64,000 nt of DNA from Pseudomonas veronii (GTDB lineage: Bacteria > Pseudomonadota > Gammaproteobacteria > Pseudomonadales > Pseudomonadaceae): the NCBI RefSeq assembly GCF_001439695.1, contig NZ_JYLL01000017.1, positions 1 through 64,000 of the forward strand, in the 5' to 3' direction. The notes below the pieces were generated by a model. That model was not told the origin of the DNA. It saw nothing but the letters and a program-made list of their open reading frames with translations, and ran no database searches. The position numbers were made by a program, and so were the translations under genes. Of this stretch, positions 49,371 to 58,119 are shown in pieces. Positions within the stretch are counted from its first letter, which is position 1. Each line of letters starts with the position of its first letter.

Positions 49371-52244
49371 ATGACCCTCAGCACCGACCTGTTTAGCCCC
49401 ATGGCGGCGCCCGCGCAGGTTATCCGAAAACACTACGCTACCGAGATGGCGGTCGAACGCACGCGCCTGCTCTACCAGGGTTCGCTGCTGCCGACCTTAT
49501 TGATGCTGGTCAACGGCCTGGTCTGTGCCTGGTTGATCTGGAACCCCAAACATTACCTGCTCGACAGCATCTGGCTGGTCTGGCTGCTGGCGCTGGTCGC
49601 GCTGCGCGTGATCCAGGTGGCCGCCTTCGACTCGGCGATGCCCAGCCGCCAGGCCCAACCGATCTGGCGGCGCATGTTCATGCTCGGCTCGGCGGTCAGC
49701 GGCCTGACCCTGGCCATCGCCGCCATCGCCCTGGTGCCGGCAGACAGCTTTACGCAGCAAGCCTGGGTGTTCGGCCTGATCGGTGCGGCGACGTTGTCCG
49801 CCAGCGTCGCCTATGCGGTGAGCCTGCCGGCGTTCCTGTCATTCGCGCTGCCGTGCCTGGTGCCGGCCATTGTCTATCTCTTCTGGAACGGCGCCGCGCA
49901 GCAACAGGGTTGGGGTGTGCTCGGCCTGATCCTGCTGGCGTCCTTGAGTGTGGTGGCGTGGCAGGTCAACCGCCTGATCCAGCACGGGCTGTTGCGGCGC
50001 TTTCAGAACCAGGCGCTGATCGAGCATCTGCAACAGGCACAGCAGCGCAGTGAACAGTTGAATCAGGAGCTGGTGCGCGAAGTCGAGCAACGCCGCCAGG
50101 TCGAGCAGGAACTGCGCGAAGCGCAAATCGGCCTGCAGGACCGCGTGGCGCAACGCAGCCAGGAACTGGACGCCGCCAGCCTGGCCCTGAATAAAAGCGA
50201 AGCGCGCCTGGCGATGGCTCTGCAAGCCAGCGAACTGGGCCTGTGGGACTGGAACCTGCAAACCGACGAAGTCCACCACACCCAGCTCAAGGAACTGTTC
50301 GGCCTGGAGCCCGAGTTCGTCACGGCGATGCTCAGCCACCTCAAGCCGCGCCTGCACCCCGACGACTTGCCGCTGCTCAAGCGTGCCCTGGTGGAGCATC
50401 TCAAGGGCCGCAGCGAGGACTATCTGGTGGAATACCGGGTGCGCCATGGCGATGGCCACTGGGTGTGGATCGAAGACCGCGGCCGCGCCGTGGAGCGTGC
50501 GCCCAGCGGTCGCGTGACGCGCATGCTCGGCACGCGCCGCGACATCAGCGCAAGCAAGGCGCTGGAGGAACAGCAACGCCTGGCCTCGACCGTATTCGAA
50601 GCGGCCAGCGAAGGTATTGTGATCCTGGACCCGGACTACGCGCTGCTCGCCGTCAACCAGGCCTTCAGTCGCGTCACCGGCTTTGATATCGACGACATGC
50701 TCGGGCGCAATGTGGTGGAGTTGCCGTGCAGCCGCGACGCTCGGCGGCACTTTCCGCTGATCCGCCAGGCGCTGCTCAGTCACGGTACCTGGCAGGGCGA
50801 GCTGGTGGAAACGCGCAAGAACGGCGAGTTGTACCCGCAGTGGCTGCAACTGAACGTGGTGCGCGATATTCGAGGAAACGTCAGCCATATCGTAGGCTTC
50901 TTCGCCGATCTCTCGGCGCGGCGCGAATCCGAGGAGCGCATGCGCTACCTCACGCACTATGACGAGTTGACCGGCCTGGCCAACCGCTCGCTGTTTCGCG
51001 AGCGGCTGCGCGAAGCGCATCAGCGGGTGCGCCAGGGCGGGCGCAGCCTGGCGTTGCTGCATATCAACCTGGACCGTTTCAAGTTGCTCAACGACAGCCT
51101 GGGCCATGACGTCGCCGACCAATTGCTGCAAAAAATGGCGCGACGTTTGATCAATGCCCTGCCCGAGGCCGACACCATCGCGCGTTTGTCCGGGGATGAG
51201 TTCGCCGTGCTTTTCGATGCCTACGGCAACCTCTCAAGCCTGGCGCGGGTGGCCACGCGCCTGCTGGCCAAGTTGCGCGTGCCGGTGACGGTGGAAGGGC
51301 ATGAATTGGTGGTCAGCGCCTCGATGGGCGTCAGCCTGCTTCCGGATAATGCGCGGGAAATTTCGGCGTTGGTTAGCCAGGCGAACATGGCCATGCAACA
51401 CGCCAAACACCTGGGTGGGAATAATTTCCAGTTCTACACCGACAGCCTGCAAGCCAGCACCCTGGAGCGTTTGCAGCTGGAAAACCAGCTGCGCAAGGCC
51501 ATCGACGAGCGCCAGCTGTCGGTGTTCTACCAACCGAAATTGTGCCTGGCTAGCGGCAAACTGAACGCCGCCGAGGCGTTGATTCGTTGGGAGCATCCGC
51601 AGTGGGGCACGGTGCCGCCAAGCGACTTCATCGGCCTGGCCGAAGAAACCGGCCTGATCGTGCCGTTGGGTGAATTCGTCCTGCGCCAGGCCTGCTGGCA
51701 GGCTTGTGAGTGGCAGCGTCAGGGGCTGGCGCCGATACGCGTGTCGGTGAACCTGTCGGTGCATCAACTGCGTCAAGGCAAGCTGGTCAGCCTGGTGCGC
51801 CAGGTGCTGGAAGAAACCGGCCTGGACCCGCAATACCTGGAGCTGGAGCTGACCGAAAGCCAGCTGCTCGACAGTGTCGAGCACATCATCGCCACCTTCC
51901 AGCAACTGCGCGATCTGGGGGTGAAGTTGGCCATCGACGATTTTGGCACCGGCTATTCGTCTCTCAGTTACCTCAAGCGCATTCCCGTGGACTACGTGAA
52001 GATCGACCAGACCTTCATCCGCGGCCTCGGCCAGGGGCGGGAAGACGCGGCCATTACCCGTGCGATCATCGCCATGGCCCACGGTTTGGCGCTCAAGGTG
52101 GTGGCCGAAGGCGTGGAAGATCAGCAGCAGCTGGATTTCCTGCGCCGGGAGCGTTGCGATGAGGTGCAGGGCTACTTGATCAGCCGGCCGATGAAGGCCG
52201 AAGGGCTGGCAGATTTGTTACGGAAGAATGCGGATTTTTCCTAG
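49371..52244 (+). CDS. PAS-GGDEF-EAL cyclic-di-GMP protein
   Basis: A protein of 957 residues. Residues 40-200 hold several membrane helices, then a coiled coil (LVREVEQRRQVEQELREAQI), two PAS domains (about 265-390 and 395-515), a GGDEF domain (about 525-685) and an EAL domain (about 705-950). The GGDEF signature reads SGDEF (607-611), a variant whose cyclase activity must be tested. The EAL part keeps EAL at 735-737, ELTESQLLD, IDDFGTGYSSLSYLK and EGVED, so phosphodiesterase activity is likely. ATG 49371 was chosen because the very long upstream frame is the antisense shadow of uvrD. It is probably a membrane-bound switch of motility and biofilm. Confidence 0.92.
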   Translation: MTLSTDLFSPMAAPAQVIRKHYATEMAVERTRLLYQGSLLPTLLMLVNGLVCAWLIWNPKHYLLDSIWLVWLLALVALRVIQVAAFDSAMPSRQAQPIWRRMFMLGSAVSGLTLAIAAIALVPADSFTQQAWVFGLIGAATLSASVAYAVSLPAFLSFALPCLVPAIVYLFWNGAAQQQGWGVLGLILLASLSVVAWQVNRLIQHGLLRRFQNQALIEHLQQAQQRSEQLNQELVREVEQRRQVEQELREAQIGLQDRVAQRSQELDAASLALNKSEARLAMALQASELGLWDWNLQTDEVHHTQLKELFGLEPEFVTAMLSHLKPRLHPDDLPLLKRALVEHLKGRSEDYLVEYRVRHGDGHWVWIEDRGRAVERAPSGRVTRMLGTRRDISASKALEEQQRLASTVFEAASEGIVILDPDYALLAVNQAFSRVTGFDIDDMLGRNVVELPCSRDARRHFPLIRQALLSHGTWQGELVETRKNGELYPQWLQLNVVRDIRGNVSHIVGFFADLSARRESEERMRYLTHYDELTGLANRSLFRERLREAHQRVRQGGRSLALLHINLDRFKLLNDSLGHDVADQLLQKMARRLINALPEADTIARLSGDEFAVLFDAYGNLSSLARVATRLLAKLRVPVTVEGHELVVSASMGVSLLPDNAREISALVSQANMAMQHAKHLGGNNFQFYTDSLQASTLERLQLENQLRKAIDERQLSVFYQPKLCLASGKLNAAEALIRWEHPQWGTVPPSDFIGLAEETGLIVPLGEFVLRQACWQACEWQRQGLAPIRVSVNLSVHQLRQGKLVSLVRQVLEETGLDPQYLELELTESQLLDSVEHIIATFQQLRDLGVKLAIDDFGTGYSSLSYLKRIPVDYVKIDQTFIRGLGQGREDAAITRAIIAMAHGLALKVVAEGVEDQQQLDFLRRERCDEVQGYLISRPMKAEGLADLLRKNADFS

Positions 52245-52343
52245 AGACGTGCCTTCAGCCTTTGTGGCTACAACTTGGCTGCCCTTAGATTCAAAGGGCA
52301 GCAGGGCGATTTAGTGATGCATCGGACGGGCAAAACGGCAATT

Positions 52344-52362
52344 CTTGTAGTATAACTACAAG
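52344..52362. promoter_or_regulatory. Candidate RpiR/HexR-type operator
   Basis: CTTGTAGTATAACTACAAG is a perfect 8-3-8 inverted repeat 45 bases before the regulator start. HexR-like RpiR regulators bind TTGT...ACAA palindromes of similar length, so autoregulation is likely by inference. Confidence 0.6.
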
Positions 52363-52406
52363 CTTGCTACATCCCTGGCGTCTGCCAATAACAAGAGTCC
52401 TGTCCT

Positions 52407-53273
52407 TTGAACCTGTTGCAACATATCGCCCAGTCGCGCCACCTGTTACGCAAATCGGAACTCAAGGTTGCCGACCACGTGCTGCTTGACCCTGCGGCCG
52501 TAATGCACAGTTCCATGGCCGACCTGGCCCACAGCGTGGGCATCAGTGAGCCGACCATCGTGCGCTTCTGTCGTGCCATCGGTTGTTCCGGCTTCCAGGA
52601 CCTGAAACTCAAGCTGGCCCAAAGCCTGGCCGCCGGCGCGAGCTTCGGGCAGTTTGCGATTCACGAAGACGATTCCGTCGCCGACTACAGCCTCAAGATC
52701 TTCGACACCACGCTGCACACCCTGATGGAAGTGCGCGAGAAGCTCGACCCGGTGGCGCTGCAAAAGGCCGTGACGGCGATGTCCCAGGCCCAGCGTGTCG
52801 AGTTCTACGGGTTTGGCGCGTCGGGTGCGGTGGCGGCCGATGCCCAGCACAAATTCTTCCGACTGCTGCTTACGGCGGCGGCCTACAGCGACCCGCACAT
52901 GCAGGCGATGTCGGCCGTGACGTTGAAGCCGACCGACGTGGCCATCTGTATTTCCCAGTCCGGCCGCTCCAAGGACTTGCTGATCACCGCCAACCTGGTA
53001 CGTGAAAGCGGCGCCACGCTGATCACCCTGTGCCCGAGCCAGACGCCGTTGGCGGAACTGTCCACGGTCAACCTGGCGATCGATGTCCACGAAGACACCG
53101 AAATCTACACCCCGTTGACCTCGCGCATCGCCCACCTGGTGGTGATCGACGTGCTGGCGATGGGCGTGGCCATGGCGCGCGGGCCGAGCCTGGTCAACCA
53201 CCTCAAGAGCGTCAAGCGCAGCCTGCGCAGCCTTCGTCTGTCGCCCAAGTCCGTCAAAGCCCTCGACGACTGA
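52407..53273 (+). CDS. RpiR-family transcriptional regulator (PA5438-like)
   Basis: A protein of 288 residues: N-terminal HTH_6 domain (LAHSVGISEPTIVRFCRAIG at about 41-60) and C-terminal SIS sugar-phosphate domain (FYGFGASGAVAADAQHKF, ISQSGRSKDLLITANLV). It probably senses a phosphosugar and controls central carbon genes, like HexR. The start is a TTG at 52407 with only a weak upstream purine stretch (AAGAG); the protein begins MNLLQHIAQSRHLLRKSELK, the family start. It is upstream of the pycR-pycA-oadA locus, as in P. aeruginosa, so control of pyruvate carboxylation is plausible. Confidence 0.9.
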   Translation: MNLLQHIAQSRHLLRKSELKVADHVLLDPAAVMHSSMADLAHSVGISEPTIVRFCRAIGCSGFQDLKLKLAQSLAAGASFGQFAIHEDDSVADYSLKIFDTTLHTLMEVREKLDPVALQKAVTAMSQAQRVEFYGFGASGAVAADAQHKFFRLLLTAAAYSDPHMQAMSAVTLKPTDVAICISQSGRSKDLLITANLVRESGATLITLCPSQTPLAELSTVNLAIDVHEDTEIYTPLTSRIAHLVVIDVLAMGVAMARGPSLVNHLKSVKRSLRSLRLSPKSVKALDD

Positions 53274-53291
53274 GCGCGATACAGCGATCCA

Positions 53292-53383
53292 AATGTGGGA
53301 GGGGGCTTGCTCCCGATAGCGGTGGTTCAGTCGCAGATGCATCGACTGACACTCAGCCATCGGGAGCAAGCCTCCTCCCACAT
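53292..53383. repeat. REPIN downstream of the RpiR gene
   Basis: ATGTGGGAGGGGGCTTGCTC and inverted GAGCAAGCCTCCTCCCACAT flank about 50 bases. One base of the right arm is changed (CCTCC for CCCCC). Confidence 0.9.
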
Positions 53384-53494
53384 GTGCATGTCTCATCTGT
53401 CCAGAAGATTCATCGTCCTGTCATCCCCGCGCCGCCAAACCGTCATCCCTCGCGCCCATCCTGAACTCCCCGCACTCGCATTGGGAGACTCCAA

Positions 53495-53692
53495 ATGGCC
53501 CGGCCCTACGAAGATAGCAACAGCTCCGTCAAGACCCGTCGTCAGCAGGAAGACCAGCGCCGCATGGCGTTCCGTCGCGCAATCGAAGACCGCTGTGATC
53601 AACGCCAATTGCTGCAAAGCATCACGGACTACCCGGAACTGCACTGGCAGGCACCCGCGGCTGCCCAGCGAAGCGCTCAGCCAGCGCGCTGA
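53495..53692 (+). CDS. Small basic protein, PA3496-like family
   Basis: A protein of 65 residues rich in Arg, Gln and Asp. The core VKTRRQQEDQRRMAFRRAIE followed by a short DYPEL segment resembles the small family that databases call PA3496 putative envelope integrity protein. There is no signal peptide or membrane helix. GGGAGACTCCAA before ATG 53495 gives a ribosome site. Its last 71 bases overlap the 3' end of the convergent pycR gene, which is an unusual amount for this genome; the C-terminal tail WQAPAAAQRSAQPAR may be a recent extension. Confidence 0.65.
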   Translation: MARPYEDSNSSVKTRRQQEDQRRMAFRRAIEDRCDQRQLLQSITDYPELHWQAPAAAQRSAQPAR

Positions 53693-54596
53693 TTTGCACC
53701 CGCTCGCTGCGGATAAAGCCCAGGAACGCATGGGCCACCGGTGACAGGCGCTTGGCCTTGGCCTGCACCAGGCACCAACTGCGGTACAGCGGTAGCTCTT
53801 CCACCGGCAGCTCCTTGAGCCCGCCGGTGGCCAGTTCCAGGTTCAGGGCGTGGCGTGTCAACAAGGCCACGCCCAGCCCGGCCAACACGCATTCACGCTG
53901 CGCCTCGGCCGAGGCGACTTCCACTGTCTGGCTGAAGTGAACGCGTTTTTCTTTGAAGTACTCCTCGCAAGCCAGCCGCGTGCCGGAACCCGGTTCGCGC
54001 AGTAACAGCGTGTAAGGCTCCAGGTCGCGCAGGCGCAGCGCTCCTTGCTGGCTCAAGGGGTGGTCGGGCAGCGCCACGGCGACAATCGGGTTGTTGAGGA
54101 ACGGCAGGAATTCGAGGCCCATGTCTTGGGGCACCATGGACATGATCACCAAGTCGTCACGGTTGTCCGACAGCCGGCGGATCACCTGGGCGCGGTTGAC
54201 CACCGTCAGATGCAATTGCACCTCCGGATGCTGGCGCTTGAACGCGGCAAACAGGTGCGGCACGAAGTACTTGGCGCTGGACTCCACCGCCAGTTTCAGT
54301 TGGCCTTGCAGCGAGCCCTGCATATCCGACAGCTGCATATCGAGGTTTTCCAGGCGTCCGAAAATATCGCGGCTGGCCCGTTGCAGCGCTTCGGCCGCCT
54401 CGGTCATGTAAAGTTTCTTACCGACGTAGTCGAACAACGGCTGGCCGATCAGCTCTTCCAGCTGACGAATTTGCAGGCTGACGGCCGGCTGGGTGAGGGA
54501 CATTTCCTCGGCCGCCCGGCTGTAGGAGCGCAAATCACACACCTCATTGAAGATCTGCAGTTGACGTAATGTCAGCCTCATCAATGACTTACGCAT
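53622..54596 (-). CDS. pycR: LysR-type regulator of pyruvate carboxylase (PycR)
   Basis: A protein of 324 residues. The N-terminal winged helix-turn-helix (LRQLQIFNEVCDLRSYSRAA then EEMSLTQPAVSLQIRQLEEL) is followed by a LysR substrate-binding domain with GQLKLAVESSAKYFVPHLF and REPGSGTRLACEEYF. It is divergent from pycA and corresponds to P. aeruginosa PA5437. ATG 54596 or 54581 could be the start. In P. aeruginosa the homologue influences lipid metabolism and virulence as well as pyruvate carboxylase, from memory. The last codons are antisense to the small protein gene at 53495-53692. Confidence 0.92.
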   Translation of the reverse strand: MRKSLMRLTLRQLQIFNEVCDLRSYSRAAEEMSLTQPAVSLQIRQLEELIGQPLFDYVGKKLYMTEAAEALQRASRDIFGRLENLDMQLSDMQGSLQGQLKLAVESSAKYFVPHLFAAFKRQHPEVQLHLTVVNRAQVIRRLSDNRDDLVIMSMVPQDMGLEFLPFLNNPIVAVALPDHPLSQQGALRLRDLEPYTLLLREPGSGTRLACEEYFKEKRVHFSQTVEVASAEAQRECVLAGLGVALLTRHALNLELATGGLKELPVEELPLYRSWCLVQAKAKRLSPVAHAFLGFIRSERVQISALAERFAGQPRVPASAVPGSP

Positions 54597-54633
54597 TTTT
54601 TCAAACCTCTTGGCGGCGTCCGGTCCGCCAACT

Positions 54634-54669
54634 ATAAGTCTTTACTTATGCATGACCCAATAATTATTG
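54634..54669. promoter_or_regulatory. Candidate PycR binding region in the pycR-pycA gap
   Basis: ATAAG-TCTTTA-CTTAT (54634-54649) is an inverted repeat with the spacing of a LysR box, followed by the AT palindrome AATAATTATT (54660-54669). The 196-base gap is clearly AT-rich here, as expected for overlapping divergent promoters. Confidence 0.45.
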
Positions 54670-54792
54670 ATTTTTGTTAATCCCTCAGCAGGCTTAGTGT
54701 GTGCCTCGCGACTGGCTTGAAACATTTAGTCACGCGCCGACCCGAGTCTAGCGGGTCGAAGAACGCAGCAATCGGCTCAAGGGAATTTCCAA

Positions 54793-56208
54793 GTGATAAA
54801 AAAGATCCTGATCGCCAACCGTGGTGAAATTGCCGTGCGAATCGTGCGTGCCTGCGCCGAGATGGGCATTCGCTCGGTCGCGGTCTATTCCGACGCCGAC
54901 CGCCACGCGTTGCACGTCAAGCGTGCCGACGAGGCCCACAGCATCGGGGCCGAGCCCCTGGCCGGTTACCTGAACCCGCGCAAGCTGGTGAACCTGGCCG
55001 TGGAAACCGGTTGCGATGCGTTGCATCCCGGTTACGGTTTTCTCTCGGAAAACGCGGAACTGGCGGACATTTGCGCCGAACGTGGGATTAAATTCATCGG
55101 CCCATCCGCGGAAGTGATCCGCCGCATGGGCGACAAGACCGAAGCGCGCCGCAGCATGATCAAGGCCGGCGTACCGGTCACCCCCGGCACCGAAGGCAAC
55201 GTCGCCGACATCGCCGAAGCCCTCACCGAAGGCGACCGCATCGGTTACCCGGTGATGCTCAAGGCCACCTCCGGTGGCGGCGGTCGCGGCATTCGTCGTT
55301 GCAACAGCCGTGAAGAACTCGAACAAGCCTTCCCCCGCGTGATCTCCGAAGCCACCAAGGCCTTCGGTTCGGCGGAAGTGTTCCTGGAAAAATGCATCGT
55401 CAATCCCAAGCACATCGAAGCGCAGATCCTCGGTGACAGCTTCGGCAATGTGGTGCATCTGTTCGAGCGCGATTGCTCGATCCAGCGCCGTAACCAGAAG
55501 CTCATCGAAATCGCCCCGAGCCCGCAACTGACCCCTGAACAGCGCGCCTACATCGGCGACCTGTCGGTGCGCGCAGCCAAGGCCGTGGGTTACGAAAACG
55601 CCGGCACCGTGGAGTTCCTGCTCGCCGAGGGCGAGGTGTACTTCATGGAGATGAACACCCGGGTGCAGGTGGAACACACGATCACCGAAGAAATCACCGG
55701 GATCGACATCGTTCGCGAGCAGATCCGCATCGCCTCGGGCCTGCCGCTCTCGGTGAAGCAGGAAGACATCCAGCACCGTGGTTTTGCGTTGCAGTTCCGG
55801 ATCAACGCTGAAGACCCGAAGAACAACTTCCTGCCCAGCTTCGGCAAGATCACCCGCTATTACGCGCCCGGCGGCCCCGGCGTGCGTACCGACACGGCGA
55901 TCTACACCGGCTACACCATCCCGCCGTTCTACGATTCCATGTGCCTGAAACTGGTGGTGTGGGCGTTGACCTGGGAAGAAGCCATGGACCGCGGCCTGCG
56001 TGCCCTGGATGACATGCGCCTGCAAGGCGTGAAGACCACCGCCGCCTACTACCAGGAAATCCTGCGCAACCCGGAATTCCGCAGCGGCCAGTTCAACACC
56101 AGTTTCGTGGAAAGCCACCCTGAGCTGACCAACTACTCGATCAAGCGCAAACCCGAAGAGCTGGCCCTGGCCATCGCCGCCGCCATCGCCGCCCACGCAG
56201 GCCTGTGA
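54793..56208 (+). CDS. pycA: Pyruvate carboxylase subunit A (biotin carboxylase)
   Basis: A protein of 471 residues: the biotin carboxylase N domain (KKILIANRGEIAVRIVRACA), ATP-grasp domain with Gly-rich KATSGGGGRGIRR, KHIEAQILGD, ERDCSIQRRNQKLIEIAPSP, FMEMNTRVQVEHTITEEITG, and a C-terminal domain with FALQFRINAEDPKNNF. It carboxylates the biotin on the partner subunit using ATP and bicarbonate. The start is GTG 54793, with AAGGGA 9 bases upstream. oadA follows after 11 bases. The two-subunit enzyme replenishes oxaloacetate. Confidence 0.96.
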   Translation: MIKKILIANRGEIAVRIVRACAEMGIRSVAVYSDADRHALHVKRADEAHSIGAEPLAGYLNPRKLVNLAVETGCDALHPGYGFLSENAELADICAERGIKFIGPSAEVIRRMGDKTEARRSMIKAGVPVTPGTEGNVADIAEALTEGDRIGYPVMLKATSGGGGRGIRRCNSREELEQAFPRVISEATKAFGSAEVFLEKCIVNPKHIEAQILGDSFGNVVHLFERDCSIQRRNQKLIEIAPSPQLTPEQRAYIGDLSVRAAKAVGYENAGTVEFLLAEGEVYFMEMNTRVQVEHTITEEITGIDIVREQIRIASGLPLSVKQEDIQHRGFALQFRINAEDPKNNFLPSFGKITRYYAPGGPGVRTDTAIYTGYTIPPFYDSMCLKLVVWALTWEEAMDRGLRALDDMRLQGVKTTAAYYQEILRNPEFRSGQFNTSFVESHPELTNYSIKRKPEELALAIAAAIAAHAGL

Positions 56209-56219
56209 GGAATATAACA

Positions 56220-58028
56220 ATGAGCAAGAAGATCTTTGTCACCGACACCATCCTGCGCGACGCTCACCAATCGTTGCTGGCCACCCGCATGCGTACCGAC
56301 GACATGCTGCCGATCTGCGACAAGCTCGACAAAGTCGGCTACTGGTCCCTGGAAGTCTGGGGCGGCGCGACCTTCGACGCCTGCGTGCGCTTTTTGAAAG
56401 AAGACCCGTGGGAGCGTCTGCGCAAATTGCGCGCTGCGTTGCCTAACACCCGCCTGCAAATGCTGCTGCGCGGCCAGAACCTGTTGGGCTATCGCCACTA
56501 CAGCGACGACGTGGTCAAAGCCTTCGTCGCCAAGGCCGCCGTCAACGGTATTGACGTGTTCCGCATCTTCGACGCGATGAACGACGTGCGTAACCTGCGC
56601 GTGGCCATCGAAGCGGTCAAGGCCGCCGGCAAACACGCCCAGGGCACCATCGCCTACACCACCAGCCCGGTACACACCATCGACGCGTTTGTGGCCCAGG
56701 CCAAGCAAATGGAGTCCATGGGCTGCGACTCGGTGGCGATCAAGGACATGGCCGGCCTGCTCACGCCATACGCCACCGGCGAGCTGGTCAAGGCACTGAA
56801 AGCCGAGCAGAGCCTGCCGGTGTTCATCCACTCGCATGACACGGCGGGTTTGGCTGCGATGTGCCAACTCAAGGCCATCGAAAACGGTGCCGAGCACATC
56901 GATACCGCGATCTCCAGCTTCGCCTGGGGCACCAGCCACCCGGGCACCGAGTCGATGGTCGCCGCCCTTAAAGGCAGCGAATTCGACACCGGCCTCGACC
57001 TGGAACTGCTGCAGGAAATCGGCCTGTACTTCTACGCCGTGCGTAAGAAATATCACCAGTTCGAAAGCGAATTCACCGCGGTCGACACGCGCGTGCAAGT
57101 CAACCAAGTGCCGGGCGGGATGATTTCCAACCTGGCCAACCAGCTCAAAGAGCAGGGCGCACTCAACCGCATGGGCGAAGTGCTGGCTGAAATTCCGCGG
57201 GTGCGTGAAGACTTGGGCTTCCCGCCGCTGGTCACCCCGACTTCGCAGATCGTCGGCACCCAGGCGTTCTTCAACGTGCTGGCCGGCGAGCGCTACAAGA
57301 CCATCACCAACGAAGTGAAGCTCTACCTGCAAGGCGGCTACGGCAAAGCGCCGGGCACGGTGAACGGGCAACTGCGTCGCCAGGCCATCGGCAGCGAAGA
57401 CGTGATCGACGTGCGCCCGGCCGACCTGCTCAAGCCGGAAATGAACAAGCTGCGCGGCGAAATCGGTGCGTTGGCCAAATCTGAAGAAGACGTGCTGACC
57501 TACGCCATGTTCCCGGACATTGGCCGCAAGTTCCTCGAAGAACGCGACGCCGGCACCCTGACTCCGGAAGTGTTGCTGCCGATCCCGGAAGCCGGCGGCG
57601 TGGCCCGTGCGGGTGGCGAAGGCGTACCGACCGAGTTCGTCATCGACGTCCACGGCGAAAGCTACCGCGTCGACATCACCGGTGTTGGCGTGAAAGCTGA
57701 GGGCAAGCGTCACTTCTACCTGTCCATCGACGGCATGCCCGAAGAAGTGGTGTTCGAACCGCTCAACGAGTTCGTCGGCGGTGGCGGCAGCAAGCGCAAG
57801 CAAGCCACCGAGCCAGGCCATGTGAGCACCACGATGCCGGGCAATATCGTCGACGTGCTGGTCAAGCCAGGCGACGTCGTCAAGGCCGGCCAGGCGGTGC
57901 TGATCACCGAAGCGATGAAGATGGAAACCGAAGTGCAGGCCGCGATTGCTGGCAAGGTGACCGCCGTTCATGTAGCCAAGGGCGACCGGGTGAACCCTGG
58001 CGAAATCCTGATTGAAATCGAAGGCTGA
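56220..58028 (+). CDS. oadA: Pyruvate carboxylase subunit B / oxaloacetate decarboxylase alpha-type
   Basis: A protein of 602 residues. The carboxyltransferase domain carries FVTDTILRDAHQSLLATRMR at the N terminus (metal-binding Asp in RDAHQS), DVFRIFDAMNDVRN, SVAIKDMAGLLTP with the lysine ligand, and HSHDTAG. A PYC_OADA domain follows, then a linker and a biotinyl domain with the biotin lysine in EAMKMETEV about 40 residues from the end. It moves CO2 from biotin to pyruvate. ATG 56220 has GAGG 9 bases upstream. Next to pycA and without the membrane beta/gamma subunits, it serves carboxylation. Confidence 0.95.
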   Translation: MSKKIFVTDTILRDAHQSLLATRMRTDDMLPICDKLDKVGYWSLEVWGGATFDACVRFLKEDPWERLRKLRAALPNTRLQMLLRGQNLLGYRHYSDDVVKAFVAKAAVNGIDVFRIFDAMNDVRNLRVAIEAVKAAGKHAQGTIAYTTSPVHTIDAFVAQAKQMESMGCDSVAIKDMAGLLTPYATGELVKALKAEQSLPVFIHSHDTAGLAAMCQLKAIENGAEHIDTAISSFAWGTSHPGTESMVAALKGSEFDTGLDLELLQEIGLYFYAVRKKYHQFESEFTAVDTRVQVNQVPGGMISNLANQLKEQGALNRMGEVLAEIPRVREDLGFPPLVTPTSQIVGTQAFFNVLAGERYKTITNEVKLYLQGGYGKAPGTVNGQLRRQAIGSEDVIDVRPADLLKPEMNKLRGEIGALAKSEEDVLTYAMFPDIGRKFLEERDAGTLTPEVLLPIPEAGGVARAGGEGVPTEFVIDVHGESYRVDITGVGVKAEGKRHFYLSIDGMPEEVVFEPLNEFVGGGGSKRKQATEPGHVSTTMPGNIVDVLVKPGDVVKAGQAVLITEAMKMETEVQAAIAGKVTAVHVAKGDRVNPGEILIEIEG

Positions 58029-58059
58029 TCCAGCCTTCGACACTACCGTTTAATCCTCG

Positions 58060-58086
58060 GGGGAGCAGGTGCTCCCCTTTTTTTTC
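58060..58086 (+). terminator. Rho-independent terminator of pycA-oadA
   Basis: GGGGAGCA-GG-TGCTCCCC followed by nine T residues, 31 bases after the oadA stop. Confidence 0.92.
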
Positions 58087-58119
58087 GCCCGTAATTTGGC
58101 CGGCGCGCGCAGCGTGGGC

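Noticed and set aside
56133..58043. A 636-codon frame antisense to oadA.
   Set aside because: Shadow frame; oadA carries all carboxyltransferase and biotin motifs.
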